Notes: generated by a model from the sequence alone, not told the origin. Positions 8,461-18,215 are shown, numbered from the stretch's first letter. The stretch is DNA of 64,000 nucleotides from Verrucomicrobiaceae bacterium (GCA_016713245.1 JADJPM010000004.1:3472001-3536000); one strand, 5' to 3'. Made by a program: numbers and translations.

Positions 8461-9881
8461 GGCTTGCGATGGGGGATGAAGGCACCGGTTTCGCGCTGCC
8501 AGTGCTGCAGCTTGGCGTGCAGGGCCTTGGCGCGTTCAGGTTCGGCGGTGGCGAGATTCCTGGCCTCAGCGATGTCATCGCGAAGGTGGTAGAGTTCGAG
8601 ACGTTGGTCCTCGAAGAACTCGATGAGCTTCCAATCACCGCTGCGGATGGCACTGCATGGTGTGTTCACCCACACGCCGTTTTTCTGCTTGTTGCCGTAG
8701 TAGATGGGGAAGTGCCAGAAAAGGTCGCGGGCGGGGATTTCGTCGCCTTTGAGCAAGGGAACGAGGCTGACGCCATCGAGCGGGTAATCCGCGGGCACCT
8801 TGGCACCGCCGAGTTCGAGCAGCGTGGGGTAGAAATCGACGCTGGTGACGGGTGTCTCGCATACGCTGCCGGGCGCGGTGACACCGGGCCAGCGCATGAT
8901 GAGCGGAACGCGCGTGCCGCCTTCATAGAGCGTGCTCTTGCCACCGCGCAGCGGGGCGTTGTCCGTGTAGCTGCGGGTGCTGGCGCTGCCCATCTGGCGG
9001 TAGCCGCCGGGGCCGCCGTTGTCGGAGTAAAAGATGACCAGCGTGCTTTCGCGCAGTTTGAGTGCATCGAGCCGGTCCATCATGCGGCCGACAATCTGGT
9101 CCATGCGCTCGATCTTGGCGGCGAGCCTCGGGTCTTTGTCATCGCCATGCGGCGGCTTCCCGGCGTATTTCGCCGTGAGGGCTTCATCGGGCGAGACCTG
9201 CGTGCCTTCATGGGTGGCGTGGATGCTGTTGAAAAACGGCAGATAAACAAAGAATGGCTTGTCGCGGTGCGCTTCGATGAACTTCAGCGCCTCGTCCGCG
9301 AGGAAATCGCTCTGGTAGGCACCGTCGGGCGTTTTCACCTGCGGTCGCGTTTCCCAGGGGCCGAAGTCACCCTGCTTGTGCGGATTGGGGATGATGAAAC
9401 CATGCTGAAAACCGCGCTCCGTGGGCAGATACTCGCGATACTCGCCGAGATGCCATTTGCCGAAAATGGAGGTGGTGATGCCAGCCTCGCTCAGGGGCCG
9501 TGCGAGGCAGACTTTCTCCGGCGGGATGAGTTTCACACTCTGCGCGGAGGTGACGAGCCGATGCGCGGCATTCTCCGCTCCGCCGCCCTCCTCGCCACCG
9601 ACCGTGTAGCAGCCGGTGCGCGGCGCATATTGCCCGAACATCAGCGCCGCCCGCGATGGCGCACAGTTCGGCGCGGCGACGTAGGCGTTGGAGAAGGTCA
9701 TGCCTTCTTCGGCGAGCCGGTCGATGCGCGGCGTCTCGTAATAGCGGCTGCCGTTGTAGCCAACATCCGACCAGCCGAGGTCATCGGCGAGGATGAAGAG
9801 GATGTTCGGCGGGGCCGAAAATGACGAATGATGAATGCCGAATGACGAAAGAAGGCAGAGGAGGAGAAGGATGTGTTTCAT
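8457..9881 (-). CDS. Secreted sulfatase (CAPSR type)
   Basis: This 474-residue exported type I sulfatase has the formylglycine motif CAPSR at residues 73-77, the metal-binding segment NILFILADDLGWSD at about 26-39, and FYSDNGG later on. I start at 9881, which gives MKHILLLLCLL as the signal peptide; the frame is open further upstream but that part is not protein-like. The end of the signal peptide is encoded by a short AT-rich repeat tract at 9819-9849, giving SSFGIHHSSF. The gene overlaps the next one by ATGA and lies 40 bases after another sulfatase, so it belongs to the long operon-like run. Substrate unknown, probably sulfated glycan. Confidence 0.9.
   Translation of the reverse strand: MKHILLLLCLLSSFGIHHSSFSAPPNILFILADDLGWSDVGYNGSRYYETPRIDRLAEEGMTFSNAYVAAPNCAPSRAALMFGQYAPRTGCYTVGGEEGGGAENAAHRLVTSAQSVKLIPPEKVCLARPLSEAGITTSIFGKWHLGEYREYLPTERGFQHGFIIPNPHKQGDFGPWETRPQVKTPDGAYQSDFLADEALKFIEAHRDKPFFVYLPFFNSIHATHEGTQVSPDEALTAKYAGKPPHGDDKDPRLAAKIERMDQIVGRMMDRLDALKLRESTLVIFYSDNGGPGGYRQMGSASTRSYTDNAPLRGGKSTLYEGGTRVPLIMRWPGVTAPGSVCETPVTSVDFYPTLLELGGAKVPADYPLDGVSLVPLLKGDEIPARDLFWHFPIYYGNKQKNGVWVNTPCSAIRSGDWKLIEFFEDQRLELYHLRDDIAEARNLATAEPERAKALHAKLQHWQRETGAFIPHRKP
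9819..9849. repeat. AATGACGAATG-type short repeat inside a signal-peptide coding region
   Basis: The bases here are a run of related units (AATGACGAATG, ATGAATGCCG, AATGACGAA). They lie inside the 5' coding part of the sulfatase ending at 8457 and encode the FGIHHSSF segment just before the mature protein. Tracts of this type are familiar to me as interspersed repeats in Verrucomicrobia and Planctomycetes genomes, but only this copy was noticed in the window. Its role is unknown. Confidence 0.45.
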
Positions 9882-9921
9882 GGCACAGGTTGGCAGATTT
9901 AGGGCCTTGATGCGGGCGATC

Positions 9922-11274
9922 TCAGGGACGAAGTAGCTTCTTTGCCATGGTTTCCTTCTTCTGAGCCTGGGTAGGTTCATTCGTGAGATTTCGCCATTCG
10001 TTCGGGTCTTGGCGGGAGTCGTAGAGTTGGGTGCCTTGTTTGCCATCGTTCCACTCGATGTAGCGATACTCGCCAGTGGAGACGCTGCGTCCGATGATCT
10101 TGGTTTGCTCGCGGCGGACGAGCGTGTGGGCGGGTGTGGCACTTTTCATCCGTGGGTCGTGCAACAGCGGGACGAGGCTGCGGCCTTCGAGAGTGGCATG
10201 GGCGGGTGTTTCGGTGAGGTCACAAATGGTCGGGAAGAGGTCGATGAGCTGCACAGGGCGTTCGCAAGTGCCTGCGGCGATGCCGGGCGCATGGATGAGC
10301 AATGGGACACGGGCGCTAGCATCAAAGAGGCTCATCTTGTGCCACATGCCGCGGTGGTCGTTGAGATGATAGCCATGATCGCTGGTGAAAAGGATGAGCG
10401 TGTTTTCCGCATGGCCGGAGGCCTCCAGCGCGGCGAGCAGGCGACCGATTTGATCATCCGTGCAGCTCACACAGGCCCGGTAGGCACGCAGAGCCTCGCG
10501 CTTCGATAGCTCGCTGGCTCCACGAGCATCGGCCTCGTGCGTGATGGCGGCCTCGGGCACGTTTTTGAGGCAGTCTGCAGGTTCGATGGGCAGTTTCGCG
10601 CCCTCCAGCGGATGCAGGTCAAAATAGCGTTGCGGGGCGCAGTAGGGCACATGCGGCTTTTTGAAGCCAACGGCGAGAAAAAAGGGCTTTGGCTGATTTT
10701 TGAGCTTTTGCAGTTCTTCGATGGCGGCGTCGGCTTTTATGATGTCGCCGGATAGATCATCGCCAGGAGCCAGGGCGGCCCATTCGAGACCGCGTTCGGC
10801 GTAGGGCTTCTTGATGCGTTCAGCAGCGAGGGCGTTTTCGCGTTTCGACTTCGGTTTGCCCTCATGAAACACATCCCACTGCTCCGGTGGCGTGTGACCT
10901 TCACCCTCGTGGAAGATTTTGCCAATGCCGATGCTGTGATAGCCTTGCTGCCGCAGCCAGCTGGGGATGAAAACGCTGTCTTTGGCATGAGCGAGAGGCC
11001 GTGTGGTGTTTCCTAGCACACGAATCGTCTCGGGATAGCGCCCGCTGAGAAACGAGGCCCGCGAGGCACCGCAGATCGGATATTGGCAGTAGGCACGTGT
11101 GAAACGCACGCTGCTCCCGCAGAGCTTGTCGATGTTCGGCGTCTTCGCCGTGGCATCGCCATAGCAGCCGAGAGCATTCGCCGTGAGGTCATCGACGATG
11201 ATGAAGAGCACATTGGGCTTGGCGGCCTGAAGCAACGAGGTCGAAAAAAGGAGTAGCGAGAGAAAGCGGATCAT
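9922..11274 (-). CDS. Secreted sulfatase, iduronate-2-sulfatase-like (CGASR motif)
   Basis: This 450-residue exported sulfatase resembles the iduronate-2-sulfatase group: NVLFIIVDDL at 21-30, YGDATAKTPNIDKL at 38-51, and FTSDHGYHLNDHRGMWHK near residue 310. A signal peptide occupies residues 1-17. The formylglycine site reads CGASR at 68-72, with Ala where most sulfatases have Pro; C-x-A-x-R is still within what some maturases accept. I start at 11274, where ATG overlaps the upstream stop as ATGA. The next sulfatase starts 40 bases downstream. Members of this group often act on sulfated uronic acids, which would fit the glucuronokinase-like gene, but the substrate is not proven. Confidence 0.88.
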   Translation of the reverse strand: MIRFLSLLLFSTSLLQAAKPNVLFIIVDDLTANALGCYGDATAKTPNIDKLCGSSVRFTRAYCQYPICGASRASFLSGRYPETIRVLGNTTRPLAHAKDSVFIPSWLRQQGYHSIGIGKIFHEGEGHTPPEQWDVFHEGKPKSKRENALAAERIKKPYAERGLEWAALAPGDDLSGDIIKADAAIEELQKLKNQPKPFFLAVGFKKPHVPYCAPQRYFDLHPLEGAKLPIEPADCLKNVPEAAITHEADARGASELSKREALRAYRACVSCTDDQIGRLLAALEASGHAENTLILFTSDHGYHLNDHRGMWHKMSLFDASARVPLLIHAPGIAAGTCERPVQLIDLFPTICDLTETPAHATLEGRSLVPLLHDPRMKSATPAHTLVRREQTKIIGRSVSTGEYRYIEWNDGKQGTQLYDSRQDPNEWRNLTNEPTQAQKKETMAKKLLRP

Positions 11275-12425
11275 GGCTGTGGAAGCAGTGCGCGGAAGTT
11301 TGGCACGCGGTGAAAGGTGAGGTGGTCGGCGTTGTGGTAGTCGTCGGCGTTTTCCCAAGCGGTGCGGGAGACGAAGATGAGGTCTTCGCCATCGAACTGG
11401 AAGTCGGGATACTGAAAGCCGAACTGCTCTTTGCCTTCGTGATGCAGCAACGTGGCACAGATTTCCCAGGTTTTGAGGTCGGGCGAATGCAGAAGGCCGA
11501 GTGTGTTGCGGATGGCGGCGGGATGTGCGGCATCGACACCAGCGGGAATGATGTTCGAAAGTGCCCAGTAGCCGCCACCACGCGGATCGGGCCGCACGCA
11601 GCTCTTTTTCGCACCTCCGGGAAAGTTGGAGAAACCCGTTTTGGCATCGAAGTGGAGGCGTGAGCCGTCCGGCGTGGGCGTGAGTGTGGCGGCGTATTCT
11701 TTGGGGACGATGGTCTGCACTCGCATCAGGCAGCGCAGACCTTCCGGCGTGGAGATGACATTGCCTTCGAGCCATCCACCGAAGGTCTTGCTGAGCCACG
11801 CAAAGTCTGGCTTCACGAGGTTCGTGGCCTTCCAGGAGGTGAAATCGAGCAAATCCGCCTCCTCAGCCGCCGAGAGCAAAAACGGCTGAAACTGCCGTGG
11901 GAACTTCATACCTTTCGCAGAATGCTCCACACAGCGCCAGATGCGCCCGCCATGCACGGTCACCGTTACAGGCCCAGTGGCGCAGCGCAGATCATTCACT
12001 GTAAAGAGGCCGGACTTCGGCCCGCGAGGGATCGTCCACGACTTGCCGTCATCGGTGGAGCGTCGAATGGCCAGCCTGCCCTGGCGGATGCCTTTCCCCT
12101 GCTGCCAATAGCGCCCCATGAAGTAGAGTGAGCCGCGATGCAGGAAGAAGCTCGACCAATCCTGGTCTGGCAAAGTGGCACGCAGCGTCCACGTCAGACC
12201 TTGGTCCTGGGACGCATAGATGCGTGAGCCATTGTTCTCTCCAGGTCCGAAAAGATCATGCGCCGCGAGGTAGGTGCCATCTTCCAGCACGATCAGCGCT
12301 GGAGAGCCGATGAAGTCCTGCGTGTCCTTCGGTCTATGCGCGATGACCACACCCGGAGGTGCTGCCAGGGCGGTTATAACAAAACAAGCATTGATGAGGC
12401 AAAGAAGACGCAGCATGAGGCTCAT
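11271..12425 (-). CDS. Secreted BNR/sialidase-like beta-propeller protein
   Basis: This 384-residue exported protein has Asp-box repeats: ASQDQGLTW at residues 71-79 and RSTDDGKSW at 122-130, the hallmark of six-bladed sialidase-type propellers (GH33 and related non-sialidase families). The signal peptide is MSLMLRLLCLINACFVITALA. A second start at 12482 would add 19 residues and make an ATGA overlap with the upstream stop, as seen elsewhere in this run; I prefer the cleaner signal peptide but cannot exclude the longer form. It is coupled by ATGA to the iduronate-type sulfatase. Whether it is an exo-sialidase or another glycan-binding or glycan-cleaving propeller is open. Confidence 0.72.
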   Translation of the reverse strand: MSLMLRLLCLINACFVITALAAPPGVVIAHRPKDTQDFIGSPALIVLEDGTYLAAHDLFGPGENNGSRIYASQDQGLTWTLRATLPDQDWSSFFLHRGSLYFMGRYWQQGKGIRQGRLAIRRSTDDGKSWTIPRGPKSGLFTVNDLRCATGPVTVTVHGGRIWRCVEHSAKGMKFPRQFQPFLLSAAEEADLLDFTSWKATNLVKPDFAWLSKTFGGWLEGNVISTPEGLRCLMRVQTIVPKEYAATLTPTPDGSRLHFDAKTGFSNFPGGAKKSCVRPDPRGGGYWALSNIIPAGVDAAHPAAIRNTLGLLHSPDLKTWEICATLLHHEGKEQFGFQYPDFQFDGEDLIFVSRTAWENADDYHNADHLTFHRVPNFRALLPQP

Positions 12426-12478
12426 GGGAACGAAGGTTCGTGCCGTAGTTTGACCGTAGAGCATTCCGATTCTTGACC

Positions 12479-13447
12479 TCATCTTGGCGTTCCTTTGCCT
12501 GCTAGCTTACTGGAGATGAACTCAATGAGTTCGTTCGCACCGGGAGTGAAGCGTTTGGGGGCTTCTGCCCAGGCGGTGGCGGTGGCGGAGGCTTTGGCGC
12601 AGCGGGCGGCGGGATCGCGATACGCGGCCTGCACGATGCGGCGGATGGCGTCGGCTTCGGCGGTGTAGAGGGCGGCGTAGGCGGTGGTGGCCTTTTCATT
12701 GGCCGCGTGGGCCATGCTTTCGCTGTTCTGGTCCATGGCGAAGACGATGCGGCGCTCGGCGTGCTCGGTCTTCTCGACCTCGGCGTGAAGCGGAAGGCGC
12801 TGCGCCGACCACGCGGCGATGGCGGCGGCGAAGGCGGCCTGGTCATCCGGCTTGCCTAGGGCTCGGGTGATGATCTTCGCGGTGGCATCGCCGCGGGTGT
12901 GACCGGTGTCTTGTTTGGCAAACGGCTTCCACTCGCCGGCGATGAGCTTCGCCTGCTGCTCGGGCGTCAGCACGTCCCACACGGCCCGGGCGAACCGATA
13001 CTGCGCGAGGTGCTCCTGCTGCGTCCAGACCATGCGCAGGCGCATCCAGTCGCCGAGTTTTTGGCGGAGTGCTGCCGCGTCAGCGTCGCCAGCGGCGGCG
13101 TGGAGCCAGAGGAGTGCGGTCCACTTGCAGCGCAGTGTGTTCCTCTCGTCATGCCAGCGCGAATGGGCGGGTGTGTGCTCGTCGAGAACGGCGAGGAGGC
13201 GTGTGCGCTGCTCCCCGGTGAGCAGTTTTTTGGCGTGCTGCTTCAAGCCGAAGGCGTAGCGCAGGAAAAACGTGCAGGGGTCTGGCCGCGCAAGGATGGC
13301 GGCGAGCTTGGACTCGTCCGGTGCGGTCGCGTCGGCCGTTTGAAGGCGTGGTTGGACGAACTGCATGACCTCGTTGGTCAACGACTCCGCGAGGGACGCG
13401 GAGCCGAGAGCACAGCAGGTCAGCGTGAGGAAGATGAAGCGGTTCAT
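12479..13447 (-). CDS. Exported alpha-helical protein of unknown function
   Basis: This 322-residue protein starts with a signal peptide (MNRFIFLTLTCCALGSASLA). The rest is Ala-rich and predicted largely helical, with many Trp and Arg residues and no motif that I recognise. It lies between the DUF1501 gene and the BNR gene on the same strand, spaced 56 and 53 bases when the internal Met starts are used. An alternative GTG start at 13507 would overlap the DUF1501 stop. Position in the run suggests a periplasmic accessory to the neighbouring enzymes, but the sequence alone gives no function. Confidence 0.6.
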   Translation of the reverse strand: MNRFIFLTLTCCALGSASLAESLTNEVMQFVQPRLQTADATAPDESKLAAILARPDPCTFFLRYAFGLKQHAKKLLTGEQRTRLLAVLDEHTPAHSRWHDERNTLRCKWTALLWLHAAAGDADAAALRQKLGDWMRLRMVWTQQEHLAQYRFARAVWDVLTPEQQAKLIAGEWKPFAKQDTGHTRGDATAKIITRALGKPDDQAAFAAAIAAWSAQRLPLHAEVEKTEHAERRIVFAMDQNSESMAHAANEKATTAYAALYTAEADAIRRIVQAAYRDPAARCAKASATATAWAEAPKRFTPGANELIEFISSKLAGKGTPR

Positions 13448-13503
13448 GGTTGAGAGACGGAGATGGATTTCACTCACCTGAACGGCGCGGCGGTCCGTGT
13501 TGA

Positions 13504-14886
13504 TCACCCAACCAGTTCTTCGATGAACCGGCCCTCCACGTCACTGAGGCGGAAGTGGCGACCGCCGAAGAAGTAGGTGAGGTTTTCGTGCTCGATGCCG
13601 AGCTGGTGCTGCACGGTGGCCCAGAGGTCGTAGATGCTGAGTTTGTGCTCGATGGCGTGGTAGCCGAAGTCGTCGGTGCTGCCAAAGGTGAGGCCGCCGT
13701 TGAAGCCGCCACCAGCCACCCAGAGGCTGAAGCCATAGGGATTGTGGTCGCGGCCATCGGTGCCTTGCGCGAAGGGCGTGCGGCCAAACTCGCCGCTGAA
13801 GATGACGATGGTTTCTTCGAGCAGGCCACGCGCCTTGAGATCGTGCAGCAGAGCGGCGACGGGTTGATCGACCTGATGGGCGTTCTCGGCGTGGTTCTTG
13901 AGCAGGGCGCTGTGCTGGTCCCACGGGTTGACAGGCTGCGAGTTCGCTTTGCCCGCGGGCAGGCAGGACAGCTCGATGAAGCGCACGCCTCGTTCGACGA
14001 GGCGGCGGGCGACGAGGCATTGCCTGCCAAAGGCGGCGAGGTTCGCATCCGAGTCGTCGAGGCCGTAGAGTTTCCGGGTCGCTTCGGTTTCGCCGCGCAG
14101 ATCGCACACCTCGGGGACGCTGCTTTGCATCTGGAAAGCGGTCTCGTAATTGGCGATGGCCGCTTCGATCTCGCCGAGACCGCCGAGCCGTTGATTGAAG
14201 CGCTGATCAAAGCCGCGCATGGCGGCGATCATGCCGCGCTGGGCCTCGGTGGTGCCGGCGGGCTTCAGATCGGGCAGTGCGGGCGTGCCATCGACGGTGA
14301 GGAAGGAGGGCTGATGCTTCGCGGGCAGAAAGCCCGCACCGTAGATGGCCGCGCCACCGATGGGATCGACCGCCTTGCCGCTGCGCAGCACGACGTATCC
14401 GGGCAGGTCGCTGGCCTCACTGCCGAGGCCGTAGTGCATCCATGCGCCGGCGCTGGGATTTCCCTGGAAGGAGAAGCCGCTGTGAAAGTGGAAATTGCCC
14501 TGCGCGTGCTCGCTGGCCTTGCTGGTCATGCTGCGGATGAGGCAGAGGTCATCGGCGTGGCGTGCGATGTGCGGGAAAAGGGCGCTGACATCCATGCCGC
14601 ACTGCCCATGCTTCTTGAACTCCCACGGCGAGGGAAAGAGCGTGCCGACGTTGTTGAACATCGTGGCCTTCACCGGCAGCGGCATGGGCTTGCCCGCCAT
14701 CTTTGTGAGCAGTGGCTTCGGATCAAACGAGTCCACCTGGGACAAGCCACCGCTGAGGTAGCAGAGGATGACGCTTTTCGCCTTGGGCCGGAAATGCGGC
14801 CTGATGGGCGCGGCGGACGCGAGGTCACGAAAAGCGAGCCAGCCGAGACCGAGGGAGGAACGTTGGAGGAAATGGCGGCGGTTCAT
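13504..14886 (-). CDS. DUF1501 family exported protein
   Basis: This 460-residue protein has an N-terminal MNRRHFLQRSSLGLGW twin-arginine-type signal. The DUF1501 family belongs to the alkaline phosphatase/sulfatase-like fold; segments such as VILCYLSGGLSQVDSFDPK at residues 39-57 and IVIFSGEFGRTPFAQG near 355 are typical. No enzyme activity has been firmly established for the family. It sits directly downstream of the PSD1 gene with an ATGA overlap. This PSD1-DUF1501 pair recurs across Planctomycetes and Verrucomicrobia, which suggests the two products work together in the cell envelope. Confidence 0.9.
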   Translation of the reverse strand: MNRRHFLQRSSLGLGWLAFRDLASAAPIRPHFRPKAKSVILCYLSGGLSQVDSFDPKPLLTKMAGKPMPLPVKATMFNNVGTLFPSPWEFKKHGQCGMDVSALFPHIARHADDLCLIRSMTSKASEHAQGNFHFHSGFSFQGNPSAGAWMHYGLGSEASDLPGYVVLRSGKAVDPIGGAAIYGAGFLPAKHQPSFLTVDGTPALPDLKPAGTTEAQRGMIAAMRGFDQRFNQRLGGLGEIEAAIANYETAFQMQSSVPEVCDLRGETEATRKLYGLDDSDANLAAFGRQCLVARRLVERGVRFIELSCLPAGKANSQPVNPWDQHSALLKNHAENAHQVDQPVAALLHDLKARGLLEETIVIFSGEFGRTPFAQGTDGRDHNPYGFSLWVAGGGFNGGLTFGSTDDFGYHAIEHKLSIYDLWATVQHQLGIEHENLTYFFGGRHFRLSDVEGRFIEELVG

Positions 14887-17800
14887 GGCACAAAGATGAA
14901 CTCCTTGAGGTTGATGAGGAGGTGGGCGGTTTCGGAGAGCTTGGGGGAATAGCGGACGAACTCGTTTAGCTCGCTCGTGTCAGGCTCGCGGGTGAAGGCG
15001 CGGCGGAAGAGTTCGCGCAGGGCTTCCTCGGGCTTTGCTTTGGCGTGAGCACGCGCCCAGGCCTCCGCTTGCTTGATGACCATGGGGCTGTTCATGAGCG
15101 CGATGGACTGCGCGGGCGTGGTGGAGACATCGCGGGCACCGCGCGTCGTGGTGGGCATCGGCACGTCGAAAACACCGAGCAGCGGCCCTTGGCGCGTGCG
15201 GTTCACTTTGAGGTAAATGGAGCGGCGGGTGCTGTTGTCCGTTTTCAGATCGCTCGGACCGTAAAGTTGTGGATCGAGCGTGCCGCAGGCGGCGAGGAGG
15301 TGATCGCGGATGATCTCGCCCTCCAGCCGCCGCACGGGTGCGTGGCTGAGTTGGCGATTGAGCGGGTCTTTGGCTTTCGCGGCCTCGCTGGGTGTGGAGT
15401 CGAGGCGAAAGGTGCGCGTGGTGAGCAGGTAGCGCAGCATCGTCTTCAGGCTCCAGCCCTTCTCGCGCATCTGCGCGGCGAGATGGTCCAGCAACGCCGG
15501 ATGCGAAGGCGTCTGCCCGGTGCGGCCAAAGTTATCTGGCGTGCTCACGATGCCGGTGCCGAAAACATGATGCCAGAGACGGTTCGCAATCACGCGGGCT
15601 GGCAATGGATTGGCATTCGTGATGAGGCTCTGCGCGAGCTGAAGGCGGCCACTTTCCTTTTTCAAATCGAACACACCACCACCGAGCAACGCGGGAAAGC
15701 CACGCGGAACGACTTCGTCAGGCTGGCGATGATTGCCGCGCACATAGAGCGCCTGATCGAAGCCATCGGACTCGATCACTCCGGGTGCGGTGCGCACGGG
15801 CGGAAGTTCGTTTTCGAGTGCTCGATAGGCATCGAGAGCCGCGCGGACATCAGCACGGAGGTCGGCCACCTTGCCACGCAGCAGGCCGGCTTGCAGGCAA
15901 TCGGTGAGAAAGGCAGCATCGGCATCGGTGAGGCGTTTTTCATCCCAGCGTGTCATCACGCGCCGAATCGTCGCCGCGTAGTGAGCGGCGAGGGACGCTT
16001 CATCGGCAGGTGAGTCGCCTTCGAGCAAGGGCTCGGCTGCAAAGGTGCTCGGCTGCATCTCGTCTTTCGCATTCTTCAGCCGGCGAATCTCCGCCACATG
16101 CCACCAGGAGCCGCGCGTGGCACTGCGGTCATCCTCGCCCGGCGTGCCGTCGTCATTCGCACGCGCGGAATGCCTGCCGGAGGTGGTCCGCTCCGTCATC
16201 ACATGGAAGTAGCCACGCTCGTTTTTCCAAAAGGACACATCCCAGTTCCGCCACGATGTTTCGCCATCACTCGCGACATCGTTTTGGCCGTAGATGCCCT
16301 TGCCGGAGTTCGCCATCGGGAAGTTGTTCGGCACCAGTCGAGCCCAAGGCGTGCCTGCACCCGCCCAGCTCAACGCGAAGCCCGCATCGGGAATGATGAA
16401 GTCCGGCGAGGCCATCGCCGCTTCCTCAAAAGCTGTGGTGCCGCCGCTGAACAAGCCCGCAGGCAACACACTGAGCACCGCCGTTTCCTCCGTGACGCCG
16501 AGGCCGAGTTCACCGGCGGAAACAGCCCTCGCCGTGCCTTGGGCCAGTCGCCAGCCTTTCGGCAAACCTAGGCGGAAGTCGGTGATGGAGGTCGTGATGG
16601 CTTCGTTGTGCTCGCGGGCTTCGGTTTGCCGCTTTTGCACTTCAGCACGCCAGGTGGACCACTGCTGCGGCTTCTCCCGCAGTGCATTCCACGGATGCAG
16701 CGCCGAGGTCATCGGCACGGGCGGCGGTCCAGCCTTCGCTTTCGCGGCGGCAAGGCGCTGGGCCTTCGTGAGCGTCTTGGGATCGACTTTCTCCTTCGGC
16801 GGCACGTTTTTCTTTTCACGAGCGGCCGACCATTCACGCAAACGGGCCAGCAGGATCTCCGGCGTGGCCTCCTCCTGCCACTGACGACGCATCGCGGTGC
16901 TGAATGCCACTCGCTTCGCCTGCAAAGCCGACTCACGGGCCTTCAAAGCATCCGGCGTGTTCAGCGGGAGCTGCGCGGGCCGGGAGCTGGCAAAAATGCC
17001 GAAGAGCGCGTGGTAGTCCCGCTGGCTGATGGGATCAAATTTGTGATCGTGGCAGCGGGCGCAGCTCACCGTGAGGCCGAGCGTGGCTTTCGTGATGACG
17101 TCGATCTGGTTGTCGGTGAACTTCACCAGTTCATCCAGCGAATCGACCGGGAAGAAGCCATGCTCCACCATGCGCAGGCTGCCCAATCCCGCGCGACTCT
17201 CCACGATGCCGTTTTTGGCATCCACACGCGGCTGCGGCAGCAGATCGCCCGCGATGTGCTCACGCACGAGCTGGTCATACGGCACATCGGCGTTCAAAGC
17301 GCGGATGAGGTAGTCGCGATACTCAAACGCCCCCGGCACTTCAAAGTCACCCTGGCCGCCGTGGCCTTCCGAATAGCGAAACCAGTCCATCCAATGCCGC
17401 GCCCATCGCTCGCCGAAATGCCGCGACTGCATCAAATCATCCACTTTGGCCGAGATGGCCTTCTCCGGGCCGTTTTGCGCCCAAGAAGCCGAAAATGCGT
17501 CCATCTCCGCCGAGGTCGCCGGAAGCCCCGTAAGCACCACATGCAGCCGCCGCAGCACCGTGAGCGCCTCCGCATCGCCCGCAGGCTCCAAACCGGCCTT
17601 CGACTGCTCCTCACGCAAAAACGCATCCACCGGATGCTTCGACCACGCCGAGCCCGCAGGCACCTTCGGGCTCGAAATCGGCGCAAAACTCCACCACTGC
17701 GCCCGCCGTGCCGCGATGGACTCCCAGCTCGTGTCCTTGCTCACCTCCTCCGCGCTCGGCGGCTGGTCACGCGGGTCCACCGCGCCTTCCGCGATCCATT

Positions 17801-18131
17801 TCGCAAAGTCCGCGATGACATCTTCACTCAACTTCGCGCCCGCTTTCGGCATCTTCAGCTCCGGCAGCGCATGACGGATGCTTTTGATCAGCAAACTCGC
17901 CTGCGGATCACCCGGCACGATCACGGCACCGGAGTCACCACCCGCCTGCCAGCCAGATCGCGTATCCAAAAGCAGCCCGCCTTTCCGCTTCGTCGCCGTG
18001 GCATGGCATTCATAACACTCCTGCGCCAAAACGGGACGAATCCGCTTCTCAAAGAACTCCACTCGATCATCCGCCTGAGCGCTCCCGATCAGCAAAACAG
18101 CCAACCAAACGATCCATTCTCCTGCCCCCAT
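14883..18131 (-). CDS. PSD1 / planctomycete-type cytochrome C domain protein (DUF1549-DUF1553)
   Basis: This 1082-residue exported protein starts with MGAGEWIVWLAVLLIGSAQA. The N-terminal cytochrome C-like domain has a haem site CYECH at residues 39-43 and the MPKAGAKL segment. The DUF1549 region follows (residues about 170-380), including a second CxxCH in SCARCHDHKFDP near residue 355. A divergent middle segment comes next, and the DUF1553/PSD1 region (residues about 820-1060) includes NRLWHHVFGTGIV and DNFGRTG. The upstream GTG at 18263 would run through repeat-like sequence and is unlikely to be used. ATGA overlap with DUF1501 supports cotranslation. The family is thought to act in periplasmic electron transfer linked to polymer breakdown, but this is not settled. 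Confidence 0.88.
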   Translation of the reverse strand: MGAGEWIVWLAVLLIGSAQADDRVEFFEKRIRPVLAQECYECHATATKRKGGLLLDTRSGWQAGGDSGAVIVPGDPQASLLIKSIRHALPELKMPKAGAKLSEDVIADFAKWIAEGAVDPRDQPPSAEEVSKDTSWESIAARRAQWWSFAPISSPKVPAGSAWSKHPVDAFLREEQSKAGLEPAGDAEALTVLRRLHVVLTGLPATSAEMDAFSASWAQNGPEKAISAKVDDLMQSRHFGERWARHWMDWFRYSEGHGGQGDFEVPGAFEYRDYLIRALNADVPYDQLVREHIAGDLLPQPRVDAKNGIVESRAGLGSLRMVEHGFFPVDSLDELVKFTDNQIDVITKATLGLTVSCARCHDHKFDPISQRDYHALFGIFASSRPAQLPLNTPDALKARESALQAKRVAFSTAMRRQWQEEATPEILLARLREWSAAREKKNVPPKEKVDPKTLTKAQRLAAAKAKAGPPPVPMTSALHPWNALREKPQQWSTWRAEVQKRQTEAREHNEAITTSITDFRLGLPKGWRLAQGTARAVSAGELGLGVTEETAVLSVLPAGLFSGGTTAFEEAAMASPDFIIPDAGFALSWAGAGTPWARLVPNNFPMANSGKGIYGQNDVASDGETSWRNWDVSFWKNERGYFHVMTERTTSGRHSARANDDGTPGEDDRSATRGSWWHVAEIRRLKNAKDEMQPSTFAAEPLLEGDSPADEASLAAHYAATIRRVMTRWDEKRLTDADAAFLTDCLQAGLLRGKVADLRADVRAALDAYRALENELPPVRTAPGVIESDGFDQALYVRGNHRQPDEVVPRGFPALLGGGVFDLKKESGRLQLAQSLITNANPLPARVIANRLWHHVFGTGIVSTPDNFGRTGQTPSHPALLDHLAAQMREKGWSLKTMLRYLLTTRTFRLDSTPSEAAKAKDPLNRQLSHAPVRRLEGEIIRDHLLAACGTLDPQLYGPSDLKTDNSTRRSIYLKVNRTRQGPLLGVFDVPMPTTTRGARDVSTTPAQSIALMNSPMVIKQAEAWARAHAKAKPEEALRELFRRAFTREPDTSELNEFVRYSPKLSETAHLLINLKEFIFVP

Positions 18132-18215
18132 TGATGCGCTTCGCTTCCCTCCGGGCAGCCTGTGGCTGTCTGTCTCGCTCCGCTCGGCTCTCCTGCCAAT
18201 CGATCTCTGAGGAAT

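Noticed and set aside
8442..9824. Plus-strand frame of 460 codons opposite a sulfatase
   Set aside because: It is antisense to a sulfatase with an intact formylglycine motif.
13555..14952. Long plus-strand frame (465 codons) opposite DUF1501
   Set aside because: It is antisense to a well-conserved family with no protein-like features of its own.
16608..18134. Long plus-strand frame (508 codons) opposite the PSD1 gene
   Set aside because: It is Arg/His-rich, has no recognisable domain and lies fully antisense to a gene with clear family motifs. It is a codon-bias shadow.
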